DNA of 64,000 bases from Thainema sp966674685 (GCA_966674685.1 CBKWJC010000002.1:82700-146699); one strand, 5' to 3'. Shown: positions 51,637 to 61,301, counted from the stretch's first letter. The notes: a model not told the origin generated them from the letters alone. Made by a program: numbers and translations.

Positions 51637-52434
51637 ATGGAGTACGACATTTTTGCTGCAATTGAAGAAAATGATTACAGCCAGTTAAGGGAGTTAATTA
51701 ACGCTGGATATGATGTCAATGCCCAAAATGAAGAAGGCATCACTCCTCTGATGCTGGCAGCATCTTTAGGACATGTGCAAATTATTCAACTGCTGGTTGA
51801 AGCAGGTGCAAATGTTGACCAAGTTAATCAGTATGCTCAGACGGTTGACGAGTATCATCCTTTATCCGCTGCGGTTGTTAAATGTAATCAAGAGGCTGCT
51901 GCTGAGTTGGCGTTCAAAACTAAGCCAAAGCTCAAAAAGCAAGTATTGAAAATGGCTCTATTTCAAGCTGTTGAAGAGGAAAATGCTGAGACTGTCGAAA
52001 CCTTACTCAACACCTATGAGGTTGACGTTAATATCTTTAGATCTGGAGTATGGAGCAAACGCGGCTGGTCGATTTTAATGGATGCATCTGAAGCTGGAAA
52101 CCTAGCTATTGTTAAGATGCTGGTTGAAGCAGGCGCTGATCCTAATTATGCAGATGGAGATGAAGGAAAAACTCCTCTTATGTGTGCGATCGCAACTCAA
52201 AACCTAGAGCTTGTACGCTATTTGATTAAAGCAGGTGCAAATGTAAATACTCCGAACATGAATGGAAAAACGCCGTTGATGAGAGCGGCAGAACTGGGCA
52301 CTATTCAAGTTGCTGAAGCGCTAATTAATGCTGGTGCAAATATAAGCGCTAGTGACAAAGCGGGTATGAATGCCGTTTGGTATGCAGAAAAAATGGGAAA
52401 TGTAGAAGCTATAAATTTTATACAGAAGAGATGA
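51637..52434 (+). CDS. Ankyrin-repeat protein
   Basis: 265 residues made of about six ankyrin repeats; clear ones are EGITPLMLAASLGHVQIIQLLVEAGANVD, KTPLMCAIATQNLELVRYLIKAGANVN and KTPLMRAAELGTIQVAEALINAGANI. There is no membrane helix or catalytic domain, so it is a binding scaffold. GAGGA precedes the ATG. The gene is noticeably more AT-rich than both neighbours, which may reflect later acquisition. Confidence 0.9.
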   Translation: MEYDIFAAIEENDYSQLRELINAGYDVNAQNEEGITPLMLAASLGHVQIIQLLVEAGANVDQVNQYAQTVDEYHPLSAAVVKCNQEAAAELAFKTKPKLKKQVLKMALFQAVEEENAETVETLLNTYEVDVNIFRSGVWSKRGWSILMDASEAGNLAIVKMLVEAGADPNYADGDEGKTPLMCAIATQNLELVRYLIKAGANVNTPNMNGKTPLMRAAELGTIQVAEALINAGANISASDKAGMNAVWYAEKMGNVEAINFIQKR

Positions 52435-52473
52435 TGTAGATCTAAATGCTTTGTAGAGCGCGATTTCTGCAGT

Positions 52474-52500
52474 GTTGGGTTTCGCGTTGCTCAACCCAAC
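52474..52500. repeat. Dispersed palindromic repeat (GTTGGGTTTCGCG type)
   Basis: GTTGGGTTTCGCGTTGCTCAACCCAAC. Its reverse complement occurs twice more at 61311-61390. The arms GTTGGGTT / AACCCAAC form a short hairpin. Confidence 0.75.
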
Positions 52501-52609
52501 CTACTCAAGAGCTGCGGCAACATCCTCAATTTGGGTTTAGAAACATTCCACAAAAGAGCACCGTCTGCACTAGAATCAAGGCGAACTGGTGCGGATTGTT
52601 TAAGCCATT

Positions 52610-53857
52610 ATGGTGTCTTCCTCAGCCCCAACTGAATTGTTCCGGTTCTCACGGCGACATCACCACGAGCATCCCTACCTCTGGCTGTGGCTGGCGTCCG
52701 GATCAGTCTTAGCCCATTTGGTGCTGATGCTTGTGCTGCGTCCGTGGATGGTGCAAACTGCGATCGCACCTGCGTCCTCCTCTGATTCGGAGGTTACGTC
52801 CATTCAGCTCATTGATGCCGCTTCGCTCCCTCCCGCACCTGCGGCCTCATCACCTCCAGCTCAAGCGACAGCAGCAGACGCTGAGGTTGCAAAAACTGCG
52901 ATCGCAAAACCAGCTCCCGCACCCACCGCTCCGCAAACGGTAATTTTGCCAGAGCAACCTGCTAAAGCGCCATCAGAAGATGCGATCGCAAAACCCAGTC
53001 CCCAAACCCAGGAACGCCCCGTTACAGCACCTGTACCGCCGCCGATTCTGTCACCCTTTCCCAAAGCACCGGAACCCGACCCAAATCTCAATCCCAATAG
53101 TCCGTTACCGAGTCAGGGTCAACCCATTCCAGCCGCTCCACCTGCACCCACACCAGCACCTTCTCCGGCTGCCTCTCCTTCACCACCTATAGCTCCACCA
53201 GCCGCAGCTTCGCCAACTGTCGATCCAAGCACAGTGCCGCTAGGAGATGAGTTTACGGGTGAAAGCGAACTGATCGAAGCTGAGCAAACGCCATCACCAC
53301 TGCCTTCTCTATCACCGTCAGATCCAGTTCCGCCGCGGCCGATTCAAACCACCCCGACTCCTGCGCCATCCCAACCTGAGCGTCTACCCGATGTGCCAAC
53401 TACCTATGACACGTCACAAGGGTTGAATACTGCGTCAAATCCACCTTTAGGATCAATCCCGGTGCAGCCTGAAGTGGCACCGAGTGAAGTTGTTGCCAGC
53501 GTCAGTGCTACACCGACACCGATTACCGATACGTCGCGCGATATTTTAGACACCTATGCTGCGCCGCGCCAGACCCAGGAAACGTTTTTGCTCAGCGATG
53601 CTCAGTCTTCCTGTTCATTAAGTGATCCAGCGGCTTGGCAAATGATGGGGCGACCTGTTTCGGCTCAGATTGTTGTAGACGCAGATGGTCAAGCTGAGGT
53701 GATTCCAGGTACACAGCAGGGTACGGGCAACGTAGATTATGATCAGTTTGCGATGTGTCTCGTGGAGCAGCACTGGCAGTTTGAACCCGCCACGATGGAT
53801 GGTCAGCCTGTGTGGTCGGATAATTTGGTGGTTGAAGTGATGCTTAATCGCATTTAA
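52610..53857 (+). CDS. TonB-like protein
   Basis: 415 residues in the plan of an energy transducer: an N-terminal membrane anchor (YLWLWLASGSVLAHLVLMLV, ~23-42), a very long Pro/Ala/Ser/Thr linker (~60-330) that could span the periplasm, and a C-terminal domain (~340-415) with VSAQIVVDADGQAEVIPGT, a Cys pair (SCSL...AMCLV) and WQFEPATMDGQPV as in TonB C-termini. TonB couples inner-membrane force to outer-membrane receptors; no ExbB/ExbD or receptor gene is nearby. The linker has low-complexity DNA, so its length is likely variable. Confidence 0.82.
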   Translation: MVSSSAPTELFRFSRRHHHEHPYLWLWLASGSVLAHLVLMLVLRPWMVQTAIAPASSSDSEVTSIQLIDAASLPPAPAASSPPAQATAADAEVAKTAIAKPAPAPTAPQTVILPEQPAKAPSEDAIAKPSPQTQERPVTAPVPPPILSPFPKAPEPDPNLNPNSPLPSQGQPIPAAPPAPTPAPSPAASPSPPIAPPAAASPTVDPSTVPLGDEFTGESELIEAEQTPSPLPSLSPSDPVPPRPIQTTPTPAPSQPERLPDVPTTYDTSQGLNTASNPPLGSIPVQPEVAPSEVVASVSATPTPITDTSRDILDTYAAPRQTQETFLLSDAQSSCSLSDPAAWQMMGRPVSAQIVVDADGQAEVIPGTQQGTGNVDYDQFAMCLVEQHWQFEPATMDGQPVWSDNLVVEVMLNRI

Positions 53858-53918
53858 TTTTGGGTGAACTGTTCGGTTTGAATGAAATTGTGCTAACCTA
53901 GTTTAGGTCAAACGCCTT

Positions 53919-53989
<71 letters not shown>

Positions 53990-54072
53990 TTGATTCTCAA
54001 AATCGTAAATACATAGTAATTCAAGCGGTTTAAGCCTGTTCTGATGGGCGCATCCCGTTTTTGCAAATGGCC

Positions 54073-54273
54073 CTCATCCCCCATCTCTTCTCGCAAAATG
54101 CAGGGTGGTTTCATTTTGCCAAAATAAATTCTAGAGTCGCCATTTCACATATCTGGTAGGGGCGAATGGCCATTCGCCTCTACGCAACGTTGATGGTTCC
54201 AAATTATTCTTTGCCTAAATGAAACCACCCTGCACCTCTATCTCACAAAATGGGAGAAGAGGTGGGGGATGAG
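54073..54273. mobile_element. Outer inverted repeat interrupted by a MITE
   Basis: Left arm CTCATCCCCCATCTCTTCTC (54073 on) is mirrored by AGAAGAGGTGGGGGATGAG on the right (ending 54273). Between the arms lies the complete GCAGGGTGG element, so the second element seems to have landed inside an older palindrome. Confidence 0.6.
54100..54233. mobile_element. MITE-like element with GCAGGGTGG ends, full copy
   Basis: 134 bases. Left end GCAGGGTGGTTTCATTT and right end AAATGAAACCACCCTGC are exact inverted repeats. The interior has a hairpin GGTAGGGGCGAATGG/CCATTCGCCTCTACG. The left 63 bases match 63938-64000 at 58 of 63 positions. No coding capacity. Confidence 0.78.
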
Positions 54274-54280
54274 AGCAAAG

Positions 54281-55209
54281 ATCTATGTACACGGTAGCCC
54301 ACTTCGGGAGAAGGGGCGTAGGTTCAGTACTTTCAAAGTTCCTCTGCCAAGCTTGGCAGAGGACTTGATGTAAGGCGCGATCGCACTTCCCAAACCGCGA
54401 TCGCAGTTGGGTCACCTCCGCTTCAGGTCTGTGGCTTCTGAAAGACAATGAAGTTGTTCAACATCAAGTACCTTAGTGCAAGTCTTAGGTGTGCAAATTT
54501 ATCCGTCGGTCAGACCGTTAGTCCATACGCGATACTTAATGTTTTTTTAGCTATTTTTGTGTTTTTTAATACAGTTACTTGATTCGGATCTGCGCGATTC
54601 GCTCTAGGGGAGCAAGAACATCGATCTCATCAGGGATCAGGCAAATATGGGCTTGATTTATTGTTCAAATGCATGAAATTTTTGCAAGAAAAACTAAAGA
54701 AAATATATTTTTTGTTTGAGTTTAAGGGTCTGGCTGAACGGTTAAATCATAACTGATACTGCATTACAGGGATTTCGGGGATCATCTATCGGTGGGCGAT
54801 CCCCAGTTTTATATCTGGGGTATTATTGCAATCTAGAGATGCCCTTGACATAATAAGGAGAGTTCCTGGGTACTCGGGTTTTAGAAACTCAAACGCATTC
54901 AATTCTTCTTAACTGTTGTTTACTTCATCGGCTGACACGGCGATCGCAATTTAACACATAAAAAGTTCAGTTTTCTGTAACAACCATTTAACAATTGCCC
55001 TGTTGTTGCGATCGCGACCAGTTGAATTTCAGTTGAATTGCTGCCAATTTGTGGTTCGGAGGAGTGGCCTGAGAGTGGCTTTCAAATGAATATTGATTGT
55101 CTCCAATCCTATTTCAAGAGAAAGCTTTATCTCTATTTCATGTTTAGGCTGTTTAAGCAGCAATCTGAAAACTTCAGTGGCTTGCACGATTAAAAAAAGG
55201 CTTTAGGTT
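54281..55209. other. Long non-coding region or long leader
   Basis: About 930 bases without credible gene. Visible: a perfect palindrome CCTCTGCCAAGCTTGGCAGAGG (about 54342-54363), paired HIP1 sites (54378-54406), an AT-rich stretch (54540-54720), and a hairpin GGGGATC...GATCCCC (54776-54802). The right part may be a long leader or an unannotated small RNA before the zinc-ribbon gene at 55210. Confidence 0.45.
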
Positions 55210-55410
55210 ATGAAAATGATTCAGCAGACGGATTTAGTCCAGGTCATTCACTGCCCCAACTGTGGCAGTTATGCTGAGCGGGAACATGTCACTGAGCGCA
55301 ATGTTGTTCGGACGGAGTGCCCCTCTTGCGACTATCTCATGGTGATTCATGCTGAGACGGCTCAAGTTGTGGAGGCTTATGCACCCGGTCTTCCAGCCGT
55401 GTTCCGCTAA
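55210..55410 (+). CDS. Small CPxC zinc-ribbon protein
   Basis: 66 residues with two CPxC pairs, IHCPNCGSYAEREHV and ECPSCDYLMVIH, 25 residues apart, forming one zinc ribbon. Closely similar short proteins occur in many cyanobacteria and are sometimes mislabelled as PriA fragments. Real function unknown. Strong terminator 11 bases downstream. Confidence 0.85.
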   Translation: MKMIQQTDLVQVIHCPNCGSYAEREHVTERNVVRTECPSCDYLMVIHAETAQVVEAYAPGLPAVFR

Positions 55411-55421
55411 TGTTGTTAGTC

Positions 55422-55470
55422 AAAACCTAAAGGCGGGCTGTTGCGACACAACAACCCGCCTTTAGGTTTT
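55422..55470 (+). terminator. Hairpin after the zinc-ribbon gene
   Basis: AAAACCTAAAGGCGGG(C)TGTTG pairs with CAACAACCCGCCTTTAGG then TTTT; one mismatch; ends in a T run on the plus strand. Confidence 0.85.
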
Positions 55471-55501
55471 GTGAATAGTGTTCTGCTATGCAAGTTTTGA
55501 G

Positions 55502-55536
55502 GGTTTAGGTGCTGCGCTCCACGCAGCACCTAAACC
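55502..55536 (-). terminator. Hairpin after the ABC ATPase gene
   Basis: GGTTTAGGTGCTGCG / CGCAGCACCTAAACC is a perfect 15-bp stem with 5-base loop, ten bases beyond the stop at 55546. Confidence 0.75.
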
Positions 55537-55545
55537 ACGACTAGT

Positions 55546-57231
55546 TTACGCTTGCTGCTGTTTGACCAGCAGCGGCGCAGCCTGGAGCAGCACTTGGGTA
55601 TAGGGATGCTGAGGCTGAGTGAAAAGCCGCTGAGTGGGGCCGATTTCTACGATTTTGCCCTGATTCATCACTGCAATGCGATCGCACAAGAAGCGAGCCA
55701 CCCACAGGTCATGGGTAATAAACAAATAGGTCAAATCCAGTTCCCGCTTCAGCTCCAGCATGAGTTCCAGCACCTGAGCCTGCACGCTGGCATCAAGCAT
55801 ACTGACGGGTTCATCGCAGATCAGCAGCTTAGGACGGGTGATCAGTGCGCGTGCGATCGCAACTCGCTGCTGCTGGCCGCCAGAGAGGTCGCTGGGAAAG
55901 TAATCGTAATACTGCTCTGCCGGAGTGAGGCCGACGCGCGTCAGCATGTTGAGTACCTGCTGACGCGCTTTCGCGGAATCGGCCAAACCGTGAATCAGCA
56001 GCGGATCGGCGATGCTCTGGCCAACGGTCATCGTCGGATTTAAGCAGGCGTGGGGGTCTTGAAACACCATCTGCATGTGGCGGCGCTGTTTACGCACCTG
56101 GGACTTTGGCAAACGGGTTAAGTCTTCACCCAGAAACTCAACGCTGCCGCCCGTCGGCTCAATCAGGCGCAGAATCGTGCGGGACAGGGTCGATTTGCCG
56201 CAGCCGGATTCGCCCACCAGCCCCAAAATTTCGCCTGCATACAGCTCCAGCGTCACCCCATCTACGGCTGGAATGGTTTGATTAGGCTGCTTGGCGAACC
56301 AGCGGGCCAGGATACCTGGCTCAATTGTGTAATGCTTTTGCAAATCGCTGAGCTTGAGTAGCGGTGCCTGATCTGGAACCGAATCGAGCAGCGTCTGACG
56401 GTTTTCAGCGGAGGTTTGCAGATGAAACGCGGCATTAAGCAGGGATTTCGTGTACTCATGCTGCGGATTGGCCAGAATGTCGGCTGTGTCGCGCAGTTCC
56501 ACCAGCTTGCCGTTGTACATGACCGCAATGCGATCGCAATATTCCCCCACCAACGCCAGATCGTGAGAAATCAGCATCAGCGCCATACCCCGTTCTTCGC
56601 ACAGGCGAGTCAGCTCTTGTAGAATTTGGGCGGAAACCGTGACATCTAAGCTAGTAGTCGGCTCATCGGCCACAATCAGCTTGGGGTTGAGCAACAGCGC
56701 CAGTGCGATCGCAACCCGCTGGCGCATACCGCCGCTGAATTCGTGAGGATACTGATTCCAGCGATCCGCCGGAATATTCACTGCTGCTAGGGTGGAAATG
56801 GCCACTTCTTTGGCTTGCGATCGCGACAGTTTAGGCTGGTGAGCGCGCAGCGTTTCAATACAGTGCTCCCCAATCGTCATCAGCGGATCGAGGCGGGTCA
56901 TTGGGTCTTGGAAGACCAGCGCTACCGCTTCACCGCGAAAGTGGCGCAGTTCGACATCGTTCAGATCCAGGACTGGCTTCCCCTCGAAGGTGACGCGACC
57001 TTCAACTTGACTGGATGGCGGCAGCAGGCGCATGACGGCGCGACCCAGCGTGGATTTGCCGCAGCCGGATTCCCCCACCAATCCCAGCTTTTCGCCTGGA
57101 CGCAGCGTAAATGAAACATCGTCAACCGCCCATTCAATCGCCGCATCGCTGGTACGATTGCCCGAACGGCTGGGGTAGGCGACCCGCAAATGCTCAATAC
57201 AGAATAGGTCGTCGCTCATCGGCTTATCCAT
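55546..57231 (-). CDS. Tandem ABC ATPase, dipeptide/oligopeptide type
   Basis: 561 residues with two full nucleotide-binding domains (Dpp/OppD- and F-like halves). Each has Walker A GESGCGKST, a signature (FSGGMRQRVAIALALLLNPK; LSGGQQQRVAIARALITRPK) and Walker B (LIVADEPTTSLD; LLICDEPVSMLD), with the Opp-type C-terminal PxHPYT/PQHEYT segments. It should energise import of peptides or nickel-like cargo; its permease and binding-protein genes are not in the window. Start at ATG 57231 is preferred; GTG 57252 and ATG 57219 are alternatives. It follows the zinc-ribbon gene by about 30 bases, so probably one operon. Confidence 0.92.
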   Translation of the reverse strand: MDKPMSDDLFCIEHLRVAYPSRSGNRTSDAAIEWAVDDVSFTLRPGEKLGLVGESGCGKSTLGRAVMRLLPPSSQVEGRVTFEGKPVLDLNDVELRHFRGEAVALVFQDPMTRLDPLMTIGEHCIETLRAHQPKLSRSQAKEVAISTLAAVNIPADRWNQYPHEFSGGMRQRVAIALALLLNPKLIVADEPTTSLDVTVSAQILQELTRLCEERGMALMLISHDLALVGEYCDRIAVMYNGKLVELRDTADILANPQHEYTKSLLNAAFHLQTSAENRQTLLDSVPDQAPLLKLSDLQKHYTIEPGILARWFAKQPNQTIPAVDGVTLELYAGEILGLVGESGCGKSTLSRTILRLIEPTGGSVEFLGEDLTRLPKSQVRKQRRHMQMVFQDPHACLNPTMTVGQSIADPLLIHGLADSAKARQQVLNMLTRVGLTPAEQYYDYFPSDLSGGQQQRVAIARALITRPKLLICDEPVSMLDASVQAQVLELMLELKRELDLTYLFITHDLWVARFLCDRIAVMNQGKIVEIGPTQRLFTQPQHPYTQVLLQAAPLLVKQQQA

Positions 57232-57260
57232 TGGTTTTCTGCTGATCCGCACTAGTCAAA

Positions 57261-57830
57261 TTATTCGGAATCGAAGCGGCGCATAAGATAGGCCACGCCA
57301 AAGTCGCCGTTGGGATGCTTTTCCAGCAGTTCAGCCAGTTCAAACACCTTGGCCGCCAAGTCGTCACCCAGCTTTTCAATGGTGGCCTGTCGTTCGCGGT
57401 GGCTGTAGGTTAGTTCCTTGACCCGCTCTTGCCAGGTGTTAGAAAACAGTTTTTCAATTGAGGTATGCAGACCCAGGGTTTCTAGCACGTCCCACTCGCC
57501 GCGATCGCACCAGATGCCGCCGCAGGCCATGCAGCGTTCTACGTAAAACGGTGTTTTCAGGCTGACCTTAGCGCGGGAGAGATAGCGGTTACAGTCAGGA
57601 CAAAGCGCCGCGCGGGTATCTTGCGGCGGCTGCTTAAATTCCACATCCAGAATTTTGGGCAGCAGGGCTTCAGCAGACATGTCTATTGGCGGTTGCTTGG
57701 CTTGCCAACTTTGATACTGTTCGGCGGGAATCCAGGTGCCTTTGCAGTCTGGACAACACATTACCGACAAGTCACCCGCGATTGTTTGGGGTTCCAGGGT
57801 GACAGCTTTATCTTTGGGACACTGTACCAA
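57261..57830 (-). CDS. TFIIB-type zinc-ribbon protein
   Basis: 189 residues from a TTG start, which is supported by GGAGA eight bases upstream. Two zinc ribbons are visible: CPKD...CCPDCKGTWIP at the N-terminus and CPDCNRYLSR...ERCMACGGIWCDRGEW in the middle. C-terminal helices follow. Family zf-TFIIB, function unknown in bacteria. Transcribed ahead of the ABC ATPase with a ~30-base gap. Confidence 0.83.
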   Translation of the reverse strand: MVQCPKDKAVTLEPQTIAGDLSVMCCPDCKGTWIPAEQYQSWQAKQPPIDMSAEALLPKILDVEFKQPPQDTRAALCPDCNRYLSRAKVSLKTPFYVERCMACGGIWCDRGEWDVLETLGLHTSIEKLFSNTWQERVKELTYSHRERQATIEKLGDDLAAKVFELAELLEKHPNGDFGVAYLMRRFDSE

Positions 57831-58071
57831 TCGTGCGTTCTCCGTTCACTTGCGCTCAATAAAATCAGTCTGCAACTAGTTTTCCAAATTTTTGCACTGG
57901 CTGACACCGATTTCATTGTTATTAATCTGTTCTATTAAACCATTGGATAGCGATGTCGTCCCAAGCCGTTTTACCGAACGCTGACTTGAACCAAAACATG
58001 GCCTCTTTGGGGCATACCGTTGCGATCGCAGATCCATTAATCTGTATCTAAATGAATCCCCCCTGTGAACT

Positions 58072-59355
58072 ATGACGCAACTCGATACTTGGCGGAATTT
58101 AGCGGCTGGTACGCTTGACTCTCTAATTCGCCGCATCAACAGTTCAACCTTCACCGTAGAAGATGGCCTGGTTGACGATTTGCTACGCACGCTGGCCGGA
58201 CAGTCCCCCCGTCCACTCGGTCGCGACCCCTACGTCGGTCTGTTTGGTGCTGGATCAGTGGCTAATTTACGCAGCCGCGCCGCTAGTGGAGTGCGCGTTT
58301 ATTTAGAACAGCTCGATGCGCCAAATTTGGTCAAGGCCGATGAAGAAGCGGATCGGCTGATTCGAGAGTTGCGAGATTTACCCACTGAGCGCCCCACAGG
58401 TGTCTTGCCCTACGAATCGCTGTTTGGCTACACCGATGCCAACGTTAGCGAAACTCAGATTCAGCTCTGGCGACGACAGGCGGCCAATCGCTTGCAGGCG
58501 CTGATTGATGATTTGTCCAGTCCAGCACCAGTGGAAGCTGACTTTTTGGCAGACTCATTGCTGCGGGCGCTCAGTAGCCAACCTGCCCGCCCCTCCGACC
58601 GCGATCCCTATCGGGGACTGGTTATGCTACCGGAGAGTGCGCCGTTTACGGACTATCGCGTGCGGGCCGCAGATGCGCTGAAAATCTACATTGACAGCAT
58701 CAATGAGCCAAAGCTGGGTTCTAAGGATGCCGTGATTGATGATGTGATTCGCAAAGTCACTCCCAACCCATTGCCCGGTCGCCCTATTAATCGCCTGCCC
58801 TATGAGGGGCTGTTTCCGACCGCCACGGGCATTACGGCGGCTCAACTGCGCCAAGTTGCGCCGGAAGCGCCGGGAGATGTAGAAAAGTTTGTCGCTCCGC
58901 TTAACGTCACCATTGCTGAATTCAATATCAGTACGCCGCTCCGTCAGGCTCATTTTCTGGCTCAAATTGCTCATGAATCCGGTGGTTTCCGCTTTGTGGA
59001 AGAACTGGCTAGTGGTGATCAGTATGAGGGACGGCTCGATTTGGGCAACACTCAACCGGGTGATGGTCGCCGCTTTAAGGGGCGGGGCCTGATCCAAATT
59101 ACCGGACGCAGCAACTATACGGCCTGTAGCTTGGGTTTGGGACTGGGCAATGCGCTGATTAATCAGCCGGATTTGCTGGAGCGGAGCGACTTGGCGGCTC
59201 GCAGTGCGGGCTGGTTCTGGAATTCCCGCAACATCAATCGCTTTGCTGATCGCGATGATCTAAACTCCGTCACCCGCACGATCAACGGTGGTTTGACGAA
59301 TATTGAGGATCGTGCTCTGCGTTTGAGTCGGGCTAAGCGATCGCTGGGCATCTAG
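58072..59355 (+). CDS. GH19 chitinase/endolysin-like enzyme with four N-terminal repeats
   Basis: 427 residues. The C-terminal ~150 residues are a GH19 domain: FLAQIAHESGGFRF with the catalytic Glu302, and RRFKGRGLIQITGRSNY, then AGWFWNSRNIN. GH19 enzymes cut chitin or peptidoglycan. The N-terminal 250 residues contain four units of about 62 residues, each ending in a PY-loop: DPYVGLF (52-58), LPYESLF (112-118), DPYRGLV (178-184), LPYEGLF (242-248). I do not know this repeat. No signal peptide is seen. Confidence 0.85.
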   Translation: MTQLDTWRNLAAGTLDSLIRRINSSTFTVEDGLVDDLLRTLAGQSPRPLGRDPYVGLFGAGSVANLRSRAASGVRVYLEQLDAPNLVKADEEADRLIRELRDLPTERPTGVLPYESLFGYTDANVSETQIQLWRRQAANRLQALIDDLSSPAPVEADFLADSLLRALSSQPARPSDRDPYRGLVMLPESAPFTDYRVRAADALKIYIDSINEPKLGSKDAVIDDVIRKVTPNPLPGRPINRLPYEGLFPTATGITAAQLRQVAPEAPGDVEKFVAPLNVTIAEFNISTPLRQAHFLAQIAHESGGFRFVEELASGDQYEGRLDLGNTQPGDGRRFKGRGLIQITGRSNYTACSLGLGLGNALINQPDLLERSDLAARSAGWFWNSRNINRFADRDDLNSVTRTINGGLTNIEDRALRLSRAKRSLGI

Positions 59356-59419
59356 TCGTCAACTTTCGTTACAAACTGGGAATACTGTCAGAAGTAAGAT
59401 TCTGCTCGCGCCCACCGCT

Positions 59420-61297
59420 ATGCCAAACTCTGAACCTCCGTCCTCTCAGCGATCTGCGATCGCACAACAGTGGGTGCAGTCACCCCTTCAACTGGCAGTT
59501 TTTCTGGAGCAAACAGGTAGCCTCCGCACCAAGATCATGCGCGGCTACCTGTTGGCATTGGGCATCGCGGTTTTGGGCACTACAACCGGATTGGTAATCG
59601 GCAATCAGCTCCAGCAGCAGGCTTTAGCGGCCAGAAATGCTGCTGCCCGCGAGCGTCAACTGGTCAATCAGCTCCAGGTTGATATTCTCTATAATCGGCC
59701 AGCCAAGCAGCTTTCGCCCTATGTGCAGGAGCCGCAGCGCTTTCGGCAAGAGAGCCGCGCCATGATTGAGCGAATTAATGGGATTGGGCAACTGCTGCGG
59801 CAGCACAATCAGTCGGCGGAGCCGCTACAGCTTCCGGGACTACAGGCGCTCCTCACAGACTATGAGCAAAGCGTTCAGGCGTTTTCCGACAGGCTGGAGA
59901 CTGCGATCGCGCAGTTGCTGCCGATGACGGCTGATCCAGCGCAGCGAGTCCAGGCTGAGCAGACGCTGCTGAATTTGGTCAAAAGTCCGGAGTTTGTGGC
60001 TTTTATTGAGTTTCCGGATCAGCTCGTGGAGTACAGCAACCGTGCTACTACGCTAGAGCAGACGGCTGAAACGAACCTGCTGCGGGCTGAAACGCTGCGG
60101 ATGCAGATTATTATTTTGAGCTTAGTGATTTCAAGTGCGATCGCAGTTGTGCTGGCTTTACGCACCAGCCGGATTATCACTCAGCCGCTACAGCAGGTGA
60201 CCCATGTGGCTCAGCAGGCGGCCAGGGAGTCTAATTTTGATCTGCGGGCCGATGTTTATACCCATGATGAAGTGGGAACCCTGGCCCAGTCGCTGAATCA
60301 GCTGATTGAGCGGGTCAAAATTTTACTGGCTGAACAAAAGGCGGCAGAAGCGCAACTGGTGCATAGTGAGAAAATGTCCAGCCTGGGTCAACTGGTGGGG
60401 GGCGTCGCCCATGAGGTGAATAATCCGGTCAACTTTATTCACGGTAACCTCAATCATGCAGGCACTTATATCACTGACCTGCTGGAAATTATTGACCTGT
60501 ATCAGCAGCACTATCCTCAACCCGCAGATGCAATTACCGAAAAGCTGGCCGATGCTGACCTTGAGTTTATCCGCAGCGACTTGCCGCAGCTCCTCGCTTC
60601 TATGCAGGTTGGCACGGAACGAATTCGCAAGATTATCACGTCTCTACGCACGTTTGCGCGGTTGGATGAAGCTGAACGGAAAACGGTTGATATTCACGAG
60701 GGGATTGACAGCACGCTGATGATCCTGCGAGTTCGCCTCAAATCTCATCAGCCGCCGATTCAGGTGGAAAAGCACTATGGTCAACTGCCGCTGGTTGAGT
60801 GCTTTCCGGGTCAGTTGAATCAGGTGTTTATGAACATTCTGATGAATGCGATTGATGCGCTGGATAGTTGCGATCGCAGTCCCTTGACGGACTATTACGA
60901 TCAGCAGCCAAACACGATCACGATTTCCACAGCGATTTGCGATTCAAGTGGCCGTTCTACGGGTGAAGAATCTGCACCAAACCTGGGTGTGAGTCAGGTG
61001 TCTCCTCTGGCGCAAGATTGGGTTGAAATTCGAATTTCTGACACGGGGCCTGGTATTCCGGCCAATATTCAGAAAAAACTATTTGATCCGTTTTTTACGA
61101 CGAAGCAGGTTGGCAAAGGTACGGGTCTGGGTCTCTCAATCAGTCACCAGATTATTGTTGATATGCATCAAGGTCAGCTAAGCTGCCAATCTACGCCGGG
61201 GCGAGGGGCAATGTTTATGATCCGAATTCCGGTGCGGCAACCGAAGGTGTTGTTGGATGCGATCGCAACATCTGCATCTCAACCTACAACTGTTTAG
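59420..61297 (+). CDS. Membrane-bound sensor histidine kinase
   Basis: 625 residues. TM1 (~41-63) and TM2 (~228-247) bracket a periplasmic sensor of about 165 helical residues; a HAMP domain follows (~250-300). The H-box is LGQLVGGVAHEVNNPVNFIHGN with His331, and the ATP-binding parts are MNILMNAIDAL, ISDTGPGI and KGTGLGLSISHQI. It belongs to the group with a long insertion between H and N boxes found in cyanobacteria (EVNNPVNF). No response regulator gene is next to it, so it is an orphan kinase; signal unknown. Confidence 0.93.
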   Translation: MPNSEPPSSQRSAIAQQWVQSPLQLAVFLEQTGSLRTKIMRGYLLALGIAVLGTTTGLVIGNQLQQQALAARNAAARERQLVNQLQVDILYNRPAKQLSPYVQEPQRFRQESRAMIERINGIGQLLRQHNQSAEPLQLPGLQALLTDYEQSVQAFSDRLETAIAQLLPMTADPAQRVQAEQTLLNLVKSPEFVAFIEFPDQLVEYSNRATTLEQTAETNLLRAETLRMQIIILSLVISSAIAVVLALRTSRIITQPLQQVTHVAQQAARESNFDLRADVYTHDEVGTLAQSLNQLIERVKILLAEQKAAEAQLVHSEKMSSLGQLVGGVAHEVNNPVNFIHGNLNHAGTYITDLLEIIDLYQQHYPQPADAITEKLADADLEFIRSDLPQLLASMQVGTERIRKIITSLRTFARLDEAERKTVDIHEGIDSTLMILRVRLKSHQPPIQVEKHYGQLPLVECFPGQLNQVFMNILMNAIDALDSCDRSPLTDYYDQQPNTITISTAICDSSGRSTGEESAPNLGVSQVSPLAQDWVEIRISDTGPGIPANIQKKLFDPFFTTKQVGKGTGLGLSISHQIIVDMHQGQLSCQSTPGRGAMFMIRIPVRQPKVLLDAIATSASQPTTV

Positions 61298-61301
61298 TTG
61301 G

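Noticed and set aside
54215..54448. 77-codon minus-strand frame over the MITE end
   Set aside because: It begins inside the terminal inverted repeat and is read through repeat DNA.
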